In this document: in pieces, positions 1 to 9,047 of the stretch
How the letters are laid out: each line of letters starts with the position of its first letter
Numbering within the stretch: the stretch's first letter is position 1
NCBI RefSeq assembly: GCF_000187245.1
Contig: NC_027865.1
Span: 620,001 to 684,000 of the forward strand
DNA length: 64,000 bases
Direction: 5' to 3'
Source of the DNA: Ogataea parapolymorpha DL-1
Taxonomy: Eukaryota; Ascomycota; Pichiomycetes; Pichiales; Pichiaceae
The notes under the pieces: generated by a model
What the model was told of the DNA's origin: nothing
What the model saw: only the letters and a program-made list of their open reading frames with translations
The model's database searches: none
Made by a program: the position numbers and the translations under genes

Positions 1-105
1 TCTGAGCTCCTCGATCATGGCGTCGTTCAGTTCATTTTCCTTAGCAGTTGGTCCCGCCGTGGATATTGGCGCTGTCACACCATACTGCTTGGTTGTTGTG
101 CTCAT
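1..105 (-). CDS. PAP1: Poly(A) polymerase, N-terminal fragment (cut by window edge)
   Basis: Only the first 35 codons are in the window; the frame stays open to base 1. The start is the ATG whose complement lies at 103-105. The N-terminus (MSTTTKQYGVTAPISTAGPT, then a KENELNDAMIEEL stretch) has the layout of yeast Pap1, whose N-terminus also reads Y/FG-[IV]T-[AG]P-[IV]ST before a short helix with NxLND. Pap1 is the nuclear nucleotidyltransferase that adds poly(A) tails to cleaved pre-mRNA as part of the cleavage/polyadenylation factor. None of its catalytic domain is visible here. The call rests on this short but distinctive N-terminal match. Confidence 0.8.
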   Translation of the reverse strand, partial: MSTTTKQYGVTAPISTAGPTAKENELNDAMIEELR

Positions 106-177
106 ATTACTCTTTCCTGTCGACTTTGTTGCCTCGCGAACAAAAAAAAAATAATAAATTAAATCTAAAATGCCTGA

Positions 178-2397
178 TTAATTATTAATTTCTAGTACAA
201 GATTTTCGTTTAATTCGGGCTGCGGCAGGCTGGACAGTTTAAGTGGAAGCCTCGAGGATTTTTCAGATCCTGGCTGAATAGTGAGAATGCCCTCGCTGGT
301 TCCAACTCTGACCAGCTCATCCAGAGCTTCCACACACGTTATAGCTCCGTGGCCCAGATAAGACTGATACACCATTTTCGGTTCTCCCTGTAGACCAATG
401 ATGAACATGTTGCCCATGAGGTCCCCGACAACCAGATCCTGCTTGAAAAAGGCGAAATCGCTGACCATGACGTTCTTCAGAATCTGGACAGCTGATACTT
501 TGCGCTCGTTTCGGTCGATTCTGAACAGATACAACCCTGAAAATGCGTCTCCTACTACCAGGTCGCCATTTTCGAGCTTTTTCCACTCGGAAAAGTACAG
601 AACCGGGATAGTTGAGTCGCTTTCCTCATTTTCGAACCAGAAACTAGGACCGCCGTAAACGCTGGTCCACACCAGCGAATGCGACCCAATTAGTAACAAG
701 CTGTAGTCTTCTACCTGTATGATGCTGTCAAACAGCTTGTTCACCACGGCATGGCCTTCCTGTTTCCACTCGTCGTCCACAAATCTCATAAGTAACAGTC
801 CAGACTGATCCTCTTCATCGTTGACAAGTACGATAAAACATTTGCTTAGTTTGGTCTGCAAAAGATATCGCTCCTCGTTGCTGATTTTGCTTTTTTCTTC
901 AAACCGACACAGGAGATCAGGCACAGGCAAGACTTTACGCACTACTATTCCGGCGTCAAACCAGTGCTCACCTATCTTCTCGCCAGCTTTGTAAACCTCC
1001 AAACGATCAGTTCTTTTGATCTCTTCAACCTCTAAGTCGACTTCGTGTTCTTCGACTACCAAGACCACGATTTCATTGGCTTCCACTATTTCCTTCACCA
1101 ATCCTGTCAAATTCTTCCAGTCATCAAGCACCACCTTTGAAGTTAGATAAGTTCCGTGCGCATAGTATTTCCCTTTCATGGCAGTTACCGGAAGATTGTC
1201 CGCCTGTCTAACTTGTTTGAACAATTGTGTATTTCTATCAAGCTCAACTAAGAGCCCAAAATGGTTGCAACCTATCACACGATTGGCTCTGTTAACCATC
1301 TTATGAAGCAAGTCTACCTGCTGTTTCCTTTCTATGTTCCATTTACTGACCTCTAATTCGATGGGCCGAGAGTTTCCGGTTCGTAATCTTTCTGCTATAG
1401 AAAGGTCCAAGTGACTTTCTGCAGCTTCAAGCGATTCCGAGGCCAACTCTATTTCCATCTGATAAATGTCACCCTGCTCACTGCTGAGCCAGTAAAATCG
1501 TCCATCAAAGCACCATGACAAAAGCTTGGCCATTTTTCCGTCAACTCCAGAAAAAAGCTCCTTCGTAGCATATTGTCTGGTGGCCGTAGCCACGGATGAA
1601 GAAATACTGCGAACAGCGGGTGCTGGAAAAACGTAATGCATGTCTTCGCAAATTACAAGCAGCGCTCCAAGTGACAGCGGTATCGCCAGGCTCGGGGCCG
1701 AGTTCATCTGCGGTAATCGCTTTATCAGACTAATTTCTTGGCCTATTCCGTAATAATTCACGGAATACTTCAAATTGGCATTTCTGACCACTATAGCAAA
1801 TACAGTGCCCTCTTTGTCCGCCGTTAAAAGTCGGGTCTTCAGAAAAACTGCGCTGTGCACAACTCCGTGCCCAATGTAGATTACTTGTGGTTTTTCAAAT
1901 ATCCGGTTCACCTGTAGTTTGGCAGCGTCTGGTCTTTTCTTCACCTGGCTAGGAGGCTCATTTTGCAATGCCAGCCGGAACAGCTCGGTTTTCGACGGAT
2001 GAAGCTCCAATACAACCATATATCCCTCATTGGAATATATGAGAATGTATCTGCCCAAGTCATCAACCCGAATAAATGGATGGACTTCAATGGTGTTGGT
2101 AACCGATTCAATGTGAAATTCCTGCAACAGAATAAATCCGTCGTTCCATGCAATTACTACTAGTTGATTGTTCTGTGTTAAGACCAGTAGCCAGTCGTGT
2201 TGAAGGCCTGGAGGTCTTATATGGTTCATGGCCATAATTCTGTCTTCCAATTCAAGCACACCCAGCTGCTTGTAACTGTGATCTAGCAGCTCGATCCTGT
2301 ATGGATGAGCTACTACGAGTGTATTATCATGACAAAAATCCACTACTAGGCACTCCACAATGGCCCCATCGTGGATTTTTCTCACATCAAAGCTCAT
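178..2397 (-). CDS. DDB1/CPSF160/Rse1-type beta-propeller protein (Mms1 N-terminal-like), function not assigned
   Basis: The product has 739 residues and no signal peptide or membrane helix. It is built of short beta-strand repeats from end to end: hydrophobic blades such as VVAHPYRIELL near the start, DWLLVLTQNNQLVVIAW, and GDAFSGLYLFRI and VVGDLMGNMFIIGL near the C-terminus. This is the texture of the DDB1/CPSF160/SF3b130/Mms1 superfamily. Those relatives usually exceed 1,000 residues with three propellers, so this protein is short and probably holds one or two. Known members are scaffolds in cullin ligases, mRNA 3'-end processing or splicing; which role applies here is not shown. Its 3' end lies 72 bp from the PAP1 start on the same strand. 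The family call is by fold texture and is moderate; no orthologue name is justified. Confidence 0.6.
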   Translation of the reverse strand: MSFDVRKIHDGAIVECLVVDFCHDNTLVVAHPYRIELLDHSYKQLGVLELEDRIMAMNHIRPPGLQHDWLLVLTQNNQLVVIAWNDGFILLQEFHIESVTNTIEVHPFIRVDDLGRYILIYSNEGYMVVLELHPSKTELFRLALQNEPPSQVKKRPDAAKLQVNRIFEKPQVIYIGHGVVHSAVFLKTRLLTADKEGTVFAIVVRNANLKYSVNYYGIGQEISLIKRLPQMNSAPSLAIPLSLGALLVICEDMHYVFPAPAVRSISSSVATATRQYATKELFSGVDGKMAKLLSWCFDGRFYWLSSEQGDIYQMEIELASESLEAAESHLDLSIAERLRTGNSRPIELEVSKWNIERKQQVDLLHKMVNRANRVIGCNHFGLLVELDRNTQLFKQVRQADNLPVTAMKGKYYAHGTYLTSKVVLDDWKNLTGLVKEIVEANEIVVLVVEEHEVDLEVEEIKRTDRLEVYKAGEKIGEHWFDAGIVVRKVLPVPDLLCRFEEKSKISNEERYLLQTKLSKCFIVLVNDEEDQSGLLLMRFVDDEWKQEGHAVVNKLFDSIIQVEDYSLLLIGSHSLVWTSVYGGPSFWFENEESDSTIPVLYFSEWKKLENGDLVVGDAFSGLYLFRIDRNERKVSAVQILKNVMVSDFAFFKQDLVVGDLMGNMFIIGLQGEPKMVYQSYLGHGAITCVEALDELVRVGTSEGILTIQPGSEKSSRLPLKLSSLPQPELNENLVLEINN

Positions 2398-2442
2398 AAA
2401 TAAATAAACTGGTTTTTTAATATATTACATCTGTCATTTATT

Positions 2443-3774
2443 TCAGAACGTGAACACAGAGCTATACAGTTTGACAGCTTCTGGATTAATGCTGTTAAGC
2501 GCTTCAGGATCCAGCATCTCAACATCTGGAAAAGAGAAGTGGTCGATAACCGTTGGCTGTGGCAGCGGCAGGAATGGTGTCTCAGGTGAGCTTGGGGTCT
2601 CAACCTCTGGGAATGTGAATTTCTCAATAATCTCCAAAGATGAAGGCTTTGGAGGGACGTTAGGAGCGAATGGCTGCGCTTCGGCTGGTCTGAAGGTGAA
2701 CTTGGGCTTCTGTAGCTCTTCAGGAACCGCCTCAGGCTTGGAAACAACAGCTGGCTCGACAGGCGTGTCTTGAGGCAACTCTTCAATTTTGGCTTTATAT
2801 TGCTCCACTGGCTCGGCACCTTGGGAAGCAGTAATAGGCGGCAATGCAGTAGATGGTGCATCGGCTGCGAGTTTGTTCTCTTCAGGCTTTTGGGGTTGCA
2901 CAATTTGCACTGGTTGCACAGGTTTCACTGCCTCTGGCTTAGGCTCGGACTTCTGTTCTGGCACATCGTCTTCAGAATCGATCTCTATAATCTCTGGCTC
3001 TTCCTTAAGCACCTTGTTTTCCTTTGGAAGTTGTTTCTGCTCAGCATTAGACGAATTGGGCTTGAACTTCGCGCCTGGAGTTGTTTGCTCGTCCAGAACC
3101 TTGTCCTCCTCTTCCAGCGCCTCTGGGTTTTCTATTATGCTCAACACTTTGTTAGCAGTTCTGCTCCTTATTTGCCTTTTCTCCACACGTGGTTTAACAG
3201 GCGTCTCAAGTCTCATCCGGTAAGGCGAAGGCAAGCTTGAATATTGAACCACACGTTTTTTGATCGTCGTTGGAAATGGCTGCGGATGCCGAGTAATCTT
3301 ATCCTCTTTAGGAGTATATGTAGGGACGTCAACTTTGGCAGTTGGCTTCACAGATGCAGGTCGCAATATGGTCGAGTTGCCGAAAAAGCTACTTTCATTA
3401 GGTTTGAGTCCAGAGGACGACAAAAACTGAGACTCAGTCTGAGATTGACGATATGTCTCAAGCTGCGATTGGTTTTGCTGGTGCACTTTATTGATAAGAG
3501 AAAGCACTCCTTCCACTTCGATGTCGTTGAGAGGAGCATCTCCTTTGCTTTTGAAAAACTCAGAAAGCGTTTTATTTGGATTGGCATCACTTAGCACTGA
3601 GAGGTTTGAAACATTCGAGAGATTCGAAACATCGGCCACGGTGTTATCGCGAGAGGGCTGCGGAGAGCGTGAAAAAATCCTCCGCAGTCTGCCCATCAAT
3701 CCTTGAGAGCCTGAGGACTTTGGCTCAATTTTATCGTACGGCTTGACTTTCGTTCTATCCCTTCGAATCATCAA
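2443..3774 (-). CDS. NUP60: Nup60-like FG nucleoporin of the nuclear basket
   Basis: 443 residues, mostly disordered. The N-terminus is basic and holds a candidate amphipathic helix (GLMGRLRRIFSRSP, residues 26-39), like the membrane-binding helices known in yeast Nup1 and Nup60. A conserved-looking segment at about 66-95 (TLSEFFKSKGD, then DIEVEGVLSLI) is followed by a basic block ending in SRTANKVLSII near residue 214. The C-terminal half is rich in Pro/Glu/Lys and carries F-x-F motifs (KFTFRP, KFTFPE, HFSFPD and a terminal VFTF) of the kind that bind transport receptors or basket partners. The start is the first Met of a MM pair, 75 bp from the divergent AlaX-type gene. Nup1 or another basket protein remains possible. 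Confidence 0.6.
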   Translation of the reverse strand: MMIRRDRTKVKPYDKIEPKSSGSQGLMGRLRRIFSRSPQPSRDNTVADVSNLSNVSNLSVLSDANPNKTLSEFFKSKGDAPLNDIEVEGVLSLINKVHQQNQSQLETYRQSQTESQFLSSSGLKPNESSFFGNSTILRPASVKPTAKVDVPTYTPKEDKITRHPQPFPTTIKKRVVQYSSLPSPYRMRLETPVKPRVEKRQIRSRTANKVLSIIENPEALEEEDKVLDEQTTPGAKFKPNSSNAEQKQLPKENKVLKEEPEIIEIDSEDDVPEQKSEPKPEAVKPVQPVQIVQPQKPEENKLAADAPSTALPPITASQGAEPVEQYKAKIEELPQDTPVEPAVVSKPEAVPEELQKPKFTFRPAEAQPFAPNVPPKPSSLEIIEKFTFPEVETPSSPETPFLPLPQPTVIDHFSFPDVEMLDPEALNSINPEAVKLYSSVFTF

Positions 3775-3849
3775 ATCTGAGACAAAAAAAATAATCCAAA
3801 TAAATTCAATTTACAAAATTAATTTATTTATTTCTTCTGCTTATAAATT

Positions 3850-5004
3850 ATGTCCATTATAGGAGCTCTTGCCTGTCAAAAAGATTCCTACCTCAAATCT
3901 CTTGCGACAAGAGTGATCTCATGCCACAAGAATGGAAACAAGTACGAAGTGGAACTAGAGGATACAGTCTTGTTCCCTGAGGGTGGTGGTCAGCCAAGTG
4001 ATACCGGCAAGATCTCCTCGGGGAGCGACATTTTGGAGGTTGAGAGTGTGATTAGAGCAGGACTGAAAGCCCTGCATCTTGTGGACAAGCCTTTGGAGAC
4101 AGGTGCTCCTGTGAACTTGAGCGTGGACTGGGAAAGGCGGTTCGACCATATGCAGCAGCATACTGGTCAACATCTTCTTTCTGCTGTGTTGGACAAGCGC
4201 GATTTGCCCACACTCAGCTGGAACATGGGGGATATGATAAATTACATTGAGATTCCTCGCAAGTTGACAGACACTGAGCGTGAGGAGGTCACAAAAGAAG
4301 TGAACTCGTACATCACTCAAAATCTGCCAATCTCAGTTGAAGTTCCGCCAGATCGCGAGGTCGACGAAGTGAAAGGTGTGATGAGGATTATCCACATTGG
4401 CGATCTGGATTCCAATGCATGCTGTGGAACACATTTGAAAAATTCAGGACAGATTAAGGGAATTGTTCTATTGAATCAAATAGCTGGAAAAGGAGGCAAT
4501 TCAAGGCTGAATTTTATTGCCGGAGACAGGATCTTCAAGTTCGCTGAAACGTCCCACAGTATTCTGAGAGCCTTGAACTCTGCAACTTCCGTACAAAGCG
4601 AGCAACTGGTGGACAAGGTCAACGATTTGGTGACTGCTACCAAAAGATTGCAAAATAGACAGTCGACATTGCTGAAGGAGCTGGCTCTTTTGACTGCTGC
4701 AGACTTGAAGACCAAAGCGGGGGAGAAGAAAACCGTGTTTTTCCACAGGGCGGATGTGGGGCTTGATTTCTTGAACCAGATGTTCAAAGAGCTAAAAGAT
4801 CAGCCTGGTACTTTCGTATTATTATCTGGAGAAGGAAAAGACGGAGGCGCTGCGCTGGTTTTTGGCGAGGATACAGAGCAGGTGAGCAAGGAGCTCAAGG
4901 AGACATTATCCGGCCTCAAAGGTGGAGGAAAAGGAAAATTCCAGGGCAAAGTGTCTGTGTATGGCAAAGGCGAGCTTGAAGCGCTGAAGCGCAAATGGGC
5001 ATAA
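3850..5004 (+). CDS. Alanyl-tRNA editing protein, AlaX long type (AARSD1/YNL040W family)
   Basis: 384 residues resembling the free-standing editing module of alanyl-tRNA synthetase. These enzymes hydrolyse Ser or Gly mischarged onto tRNA-Ala. The N-terminal barrel carries FPEGGGQPSDTG (about 42-53). The zinc-binding editing site is intact: H100-x3-H104 in HMQQHTGQH, and C191-x3-H195 in CCGTH. The last roughly 130 residues contain a helical linker and a domain like the DHHA1 part of AlaRS (FVLLSGEGKDGGAALVFG), matching the long AlaX form. Length fits YNL040W of S. cerevisiae. Its 3' end faces the next gene's 3' end with a gap of only 38 bp. Confidence 0.88.
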   Translation: MSIIGALACQKDSYLKSLATRVISCHKNGNKYEVELEDTVLFPEGGGQPSDTGKISSGSDILEVESVIRAGLKALHLVDKPLETGAPVNLSVDWERRFDHMQQHTGQHLLSAVLDKRDLPTLSWNMGDMINYIEIPRKLTDTEREEVTKEVNSYITQNLPISVEVPPDREVDEVKGVMRIIHIGDLDSNACCGTHLKNSGQIKGIVLLNQIAGKGGNSRLNFIAGDRIFKFAETSHSILRALNSATSVQSEQLVDKVNDLVTATKRLQNRQSTLLKELALLTAADLKTKAGEKKTVFFHRADVGLDFLNQMFKELKDQPGTFVLLSGEGKDGGAALVFGEDTEQVSKELKETLSGLKGGGKGKFQGKVSVYGKGELEALKRKWA

Positions 5005-5042
5005 TATTATTTATTATCGTAATTGAATACATCATTGATTCG

Positions 5043-5801
5043 TTATGTTCTTAAACTCAGCCTGCTCCTAATGCTTAATAGGCTTCTCATAGGGCTGGGT
5101 TTCTTGCGTGGCTGTGATCTTGCAATTTCGTCTGCAATCTGTATGCGTCGTAGAGTTGATATAATGGCGTCGAAGGTAGCAGAATCGTTGAGGGTGGTGT
5201 GGAGACAGACGGTATTGTTAGTATCTCTTGCCGTCTCTAGTGTTTCTGCCGTTTGGTCTGCGTCTGAAAAATCTACGTTCACTGTTTCTGGCGTATTTTC
5301 CGACTCTGTGTCGGAAGACAAGTGAGCGAGTGCTGGATCTATTTTCTTCAGAGCAGCCTGGAGAGTCTCGTACTCTTGAAAACAGTGGCAGCAAACAATC
5401 TCTGCGCACCGGCTTCGAGGGAGCAGAGAGCTCAGGTCGTACAACGGACGGTCACAAACAACACAGTATCGTAAATTAGACTCTGTCGTCTTGATGTAGG
5501 CCTCCGTTTCACTATTGAGGGTAGAGCTCGAGTTGACGCTCTGTTTGCGGTAGTAGAGAGGCAACAAGGCATCAGGAGGTGTCATATCATTGTCAATGGC
5601 ACGCTTGATATCAAATAGTGAGGTCTTTTTGCGAAAACCCTTTGGGTAATGAATATAATCTTCCACTAGTAAAAGCTCTCCGTGCGGGCTGGTCTGTGCG
5701 AAGTTCGGGTGCGGAAGCGGGAAAGAGGTTAGTTGCCTATTGTCAATGAGATCCAATCGCGACGGACGGATTTTCAGCGAGTGCGCAGCGTTCTCAAGCA
5801 T
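5043..5801 (-). CDS. Hypothetical protein with a CX2C-CX2C zinc-binding-type motif
   Basis: 252 residues that I do not recognise. The N-terminal third is ordinary folded sequence (HGELLLVEDYIHYPKGFRKK at about 40-59). A compact cysteine cluster follows: C113-x2-C116 and C137-x2-C140, with extra Cys at 132 and 138, which looks like a four-cysteine zinc ribbon or treble clef. The next about 60 residues are acidic and Ser/Thr-rich, likely disordered, and the C-terminus is basic (SQPRKKPSPMRSLLSIRSRLS). No signal peptide or membrane helix is seen. The reading frame is intact and has its own 400 bp promoter region shared with the flavoprotein gene. Function is unknown. Confidence 0.7.
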   Translation of the reverse strand: MLENAAHSLKIRPSRLDLIDNRQLTSFPLPHPNFAQTSPHGELLLVEDYIHYPKGFRKKTSLFDIKRAIDNDMTPPDALLPLYYRKQSVNSSSTLNSETEAYIKTTESNLRYCVVCDRPLYDLSSLLPRSRCAEIVCCHCFQEYETLQAALKKIDPALAHLSSDTESENTPETVNVDFSDADQTAETLETARDTNNTVCLHTTLNDSATFDAIISTLRRIQIADEIARSQPRKKPSPMRSLLSIRSRLSLRT

Positions 5802-6203
5802 TCATGAGAAATGAAAATAAGAATATTTACGTGAAATAAAACGTTTATGTATCACCTTCCAAATATGGAGTAATCATAATTTAATATGAAAAATAAACAT
5901 ATTTTAGAATGTAACAAATATTTCTTGGTAGCTCTCAATGTACGTGCTGTATCGGAATCATTTGATTTTTAAGCAACGGCATTCGGGGCCAGTAATTAGA
6001 CGACATTGATCCCAGATAAGGTAAGCCGAAACTTTTTTCAAGCGTAGATCATAAAACACGGGTTTTGGAGGGAATCCCGAACATGGAGTTGCATAATTAA
6101 TAATTTGAGATGACAAACGTAGTGAATCGGGAAGTATAATATATTAGTGCAGCTTTTAGCTATAAATCTGTCAGTTTGGCCCACTTCATTCTAAAATTCA
6201 AAA
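5802..6203. promoter_or_regulatory. Divergent promoter region, AT-rich
   Basis: 402 bp between the starts of the zinc-motif protein and the AIF-type flavoprotein. AT-rich, with several ATG-free A/T tracts. A TATAAA lies at 6161-6166, only 38 bp before the flavoprotein start, and a TATAATATATTA stretch near 6135-6146 is a second TATA candidate. No RNA gene or additional conserved-looking frame is visible. Confidence 0.5.
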
Positions 6204-7274
6204 ATGACACGAATCACTATCATAGGCGCGGGACTCTATGGCGCTTTTGCTGCAAAGAAGCTATCAAAAGTTCCTGGATTAGAGATCACCTTGATCTCGA
6301 AAAAAAATTATATCAACTTCGTCCCTTCAGTTCCAAGAAACTTTGTTACCCAGAACCTGGATGGATACTCTAGAACTCTCGAAGAGATCTTCGGCGACTC
6401 AATCACGCTAATATATGACGAGGCTGTCAGCTTTGATGATAAAAAAGTGACCACGCGCAAAAACGGAGATGTTGCTTTTGACGTTCTAATTGTTGCCACG
6501 GGCTCAATTCTCAGCCACGAATTTGAGCTACCGAACACCGTGGATTCTGCAGTTGAGCATTTCAAGAAGGAGTTCGAACAGGTAGAGCGTGCAAAGAACA
6601 TCACCGTTATCGGTGGCGGAATTTCGGGCTGCGAGCTCGTGGGAGAGCTGGCCCATAAATTCAAGGACGAAATAGCGAAGGGCGAGAAAAGAATTAATTT
6701 AATACACTCCAACTCGAACGTCTTGTCGGACCATGAAATTAACTCAGTTAGACAGAGCGTCAAGTACCAGCTAGAAGGCATGAATGTCAAGCTCTACCTT
6801 GGTCAGAAGGCGACTTTGGACGGAGATAAGGTTTATGCTGGATCTGAGGAAGTCCCCACCGACCATATTATATGGACCACGGGAGTCAAGCCAAACACGC
6901 CAGACTCTCCGCTTGAAGGACTTAAGAACGAGAAGGGTGAAATCAAAGTCAAACCAACGTTCCAGACAGTGGCCAGCCCTAATATATTTGCAATCGGAGA
7001 TTGTGTTGATTTCGTCATCAAGGCAGTGGCTCCACTGAAAAAGTGGAATTCTGTTTTGGTGGACAACGTGATAGCCTACGTCCAGGACAAACCGCTTACC
7101 AAGCAGGTTGTGCCTCCTACTAACACCGACAAGCCTACATGTGGTGTCAGCCTGGGTCCGGAACACGCAGCAGGTCAAATAGCCACGCCTTTCGGCACTT
7201 TCTCGTTGCCTGCATTTCTGATTGTGCAAGCCAAGTCCAAGACTATGTTCAAGGGGAGGTTGAGCGAGATCTAA
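6204..7274 (+). CDS. AIF1: AIF/FSP1-type FAD-dependent NAD(P)H oxidoreductase
   Basis: 356 residues with two Rossmann motifs: G8-x-G10-x2-G13 at the N-terminus (ITIIGAGLYGAFAAKKL), which binds FAD, and GGGISGCELVGELA about residues 134-147 for NAD(P)H. The FAD-closing motif NIFAIGDCVDF is present near 260. This is the layout of the AIFM2/FSP1/AMID group, represented in S. cerevisiae by Aif1 (378 residues). No cleavable signal is evident and no membrane helix is clear. Members transfer electrons from NAD(P)H to quinones or act in cell-death regulation; the substrate here cannot be read from the sequence. Other NDH2-type flavoproteins are a less likely alternative because those are longer. Confidence 0.8.
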   Translation: MTRITIIGAGLYGAFAAKKLSKVPGLEITLISKKNYINFVPSVPRNFVTQNLDGYSRTLEEIFGDSITLIYDEAVSFDDKKVTTRKNGDVAFDVLIVATGSILSHEFELPNTVDSAVEHFKKEFEQVERAKNITVIGGGISGCELVGELAHKFKDEIAKGEKRINLIHSNSNVLSDHEINSVRQSVKYQLEGMNVKLYLGQKATLDGDKVYAGSEEVPTDHIIWTTGVKPNTPDSPLEGLKNEKGEIKVKPTFQTVASPNIFAIGDCVDFVIKAVAPLKKWNSVLVDNVIAYVQDKPLTKQVVPPTNTDKPTCGVSLGPEHAAGQIATPFGTFSLPAFLIVQAKSKTMFKGRLSEI

Positions 7275-7310
7275 ATACAAACGTGCGGTAGTTAATAGAA
7301 ATTCAGTCAA

Positions 7311-8915
7311 CTAATTATCTTTCTGCAGTCTCCATTGGAAATAGTTGAATTTTGGAGGCAGTATTCTGGTGTCGGACTTTTTCTCCGCTGGTAGCACTTG
7401 CTCAACGGAAAGAACATCGTCGGACGAAGCCAGGACGTTTCCAGACTCATCAATTGCCTCCACAAAAACCCGCTCAACAGGCTTGTTAATCTTTAACTTA
7501 GTCTCAAACCCGGTTCTTTCTGTCTCGCCAAGCAACTTCTTGCTACCATTTTGCACGGCATGGAATCTCCATTTCTTGGTCTCTGTGTCGCCGTTCCACG
7601 AAACATAAATGATTGTCTCGTCGTCATCGGTGATCTCAGAAAGCACAGCGACAGACTCCGAAGGGTATCCATGCCAGTCAAACTTGAAAGCTCTATAGTT
7701 TTGGACCTTGTCGGAAAATTCATCCGAGTCTAGAAAAGCGTGAAAAACAATTTCTCCATCTGCGGTGTATTCAGTGACACTTCCCTCGGAGCCCCAATTG
7801 ACCAGAACGTTGCCTGATTTCAGCAGATGGGTAGAGCCCTGAGACTTGGCCCGAATACCGTATGGAGCGGGATAATTCCTCAGAAGCTTGGCCTCCCATT
7901 TTTCGGTGTCGACCTCAACAATTTTTCCGCTCGAGATTTTGTTCAAATGGACCTGGCTACCGTCCTTATCTTCTGTTCCGTGGGCAGAGTTATCAAAAAA
8001 CGAGATGATTTGTTTTTTCCCGTCCTCCGAGGTCCAAACGTACCGGGCATGGTGCTGGAACCCGAACTTGAAACCATCCACGTTCTTGAAACTGGAACTG
8101 GTGACCCCAGGAATGCCACCCAACTTCCACAGAATTTCACCTGTTTTTCCGTCAATCTTGTACAAAGAAGCGGTGTCGCGTGCTGAAAGCAAATAGTCGC
8201 CGTTGTCGTCCTTGTCGACAGAATTGATGTGGAAATAGTCCCACGCGTCGCTGGAATTGTATCCAGACCCGGCTTCTCCCTCATTCAGGGGGAGCACAGA
8301 CTCGGCTGGCGAAACATGATCCAAAGAGGCCCATTCAAACAGCACCTCTCCGGTGTCGAGGTCCAGCTCCTGGAAAATCGCATTAATGATCCATTGCTGC
8401 TCCTCAGAGCCACCAAATTCGGCAAGGTTGCGAGGCACCGGCTGATAGATCTCGATCAAGGCAGTTTTCTCGTCCTTGATGTGAAACTCGTGCTTGTCGG
8501 TGATTTTGTGGTTTCCAGCCCTAATTTCCTTCACCAGATCGTAATTGCTGTTTAGAACCGTATGGTGTCCGTGTCCATGGCCATAGGCAGCGTTATGGTC
8601 ACCCTCAAAGCTGAAAAGGACGTCATCATCTTTGTATCTGGCAGCCTGGAAATTGGCATTCCAGGTACCGAACGCGCCGTATCCCGACCAGACCAGTTCG
8701 CCATCACTAGTGAAAATGTACGGAGCAGACTGACGGGGTTTGTGGAAGGTGTTTCCAGGGGCCCCCGTAAACGGAGCAATAAAGAGGTATTCGGGAGAGA
8801 CTTTCTCTGAGTCGTGAACGGTGATGTTCAATTTGGGAGGAGACAAGTCTGGCCGACTGCGGTACTGCCAGTCGGCGTACGCTGGAAGAGCAAGGAGAAG
8901 AAGTGCGCCAAGCAT
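7311..8915 (-). CDS. Secreted arylsulfotransferase (ASST)-family protein
   Basis: 534 residues beginning with a short hydrophobic signal peptide (MLGALLLLALPAYA), with probable cleavage near residue 15. The rest is a repeated beta-blade protein with ASST-family features: FIAPFTGAPGN, SDGELVWSGYG, FEGDHNAAYGHGHGHHTVL, FQELDLDTGEVLFEWASLDHVS, FHINSVDKDDNGDYLLSARDTASLY and GKTGEILWKLGG. Several N-glycosylation sequons (NIT, NSS, NGS) fit secretion. There is no GPI signal or second membrane segment, so it is probably extracellular or vacuolar. Bacterial relatives move sulfate between phenols; fungal members are mostly uncharacterised, so the reaction is not assigned. I know of no S. cerevisiae counterpart. 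Confidence 0.8.
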   Translation of the reverse strand: MLGALLLLALPAYADWQYRSRPDLSPPKLNITVHDSEKVSPEYLFIAPFTGAPGNTFHKPRQSAPYIFTSDGELVWSGYGAFGTWNANFQAARYKDDDVLFSFEGDHNAAYGHGHGHHTVLNSNYDLVKEIRAGNHKITDKHEFHIKDEKTALIEIYQPVPRNLAEFGGSEEQQWIINAIFQELDLDTGEVLFEWASLDHVSPAESVLPLNEGEAGSGYNSSDAWDYFHINSVDKDDNGDYLLSARDTASLYKIDGKTGEILWKLGGIPGVTSSSFKNVDGFKFGFQHHARYVWTSEDGKKQIISFFDNSAHGTEDKDGSQVHLNKISSGKIVEVDTEKWEAKLLRNYPAPYGIRAKSQGSTHLLKSGNVLVNWGSEGSVTEYTADGEIVFHAFLDSDEFSDKVQNYRAFKFDWHGYPSESVAVLSEITDDDETIIYVSWNGDTETKKWRFHAVQNGSKKLLGETERTGFETKLKINKPVERVFVEAIDESGNVLASSDDVLSVEQVLPAEKKSDTRILPPKFNYFQWRLQKDN

Positions 8916-9047
8916 GGCAGAATTAAGATGTATTCAGGGGTAGCTTTATACTTAAAAATTGTGGCTACATTATTAATTAAGCCGCAGAACCACACAGCCA
9001 CGAAAAGCTGCCTCGACAGGATATTATACCCTGCGACTCCGCCACAT

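Noticed and set aside
2789..3223. Long plus-strand frames inside the Nup60-like and other coding genes
   Set aside because: They are antisense mirrors of real genes with unnatural Ser/Gly or Leu/Arg-rich composition.
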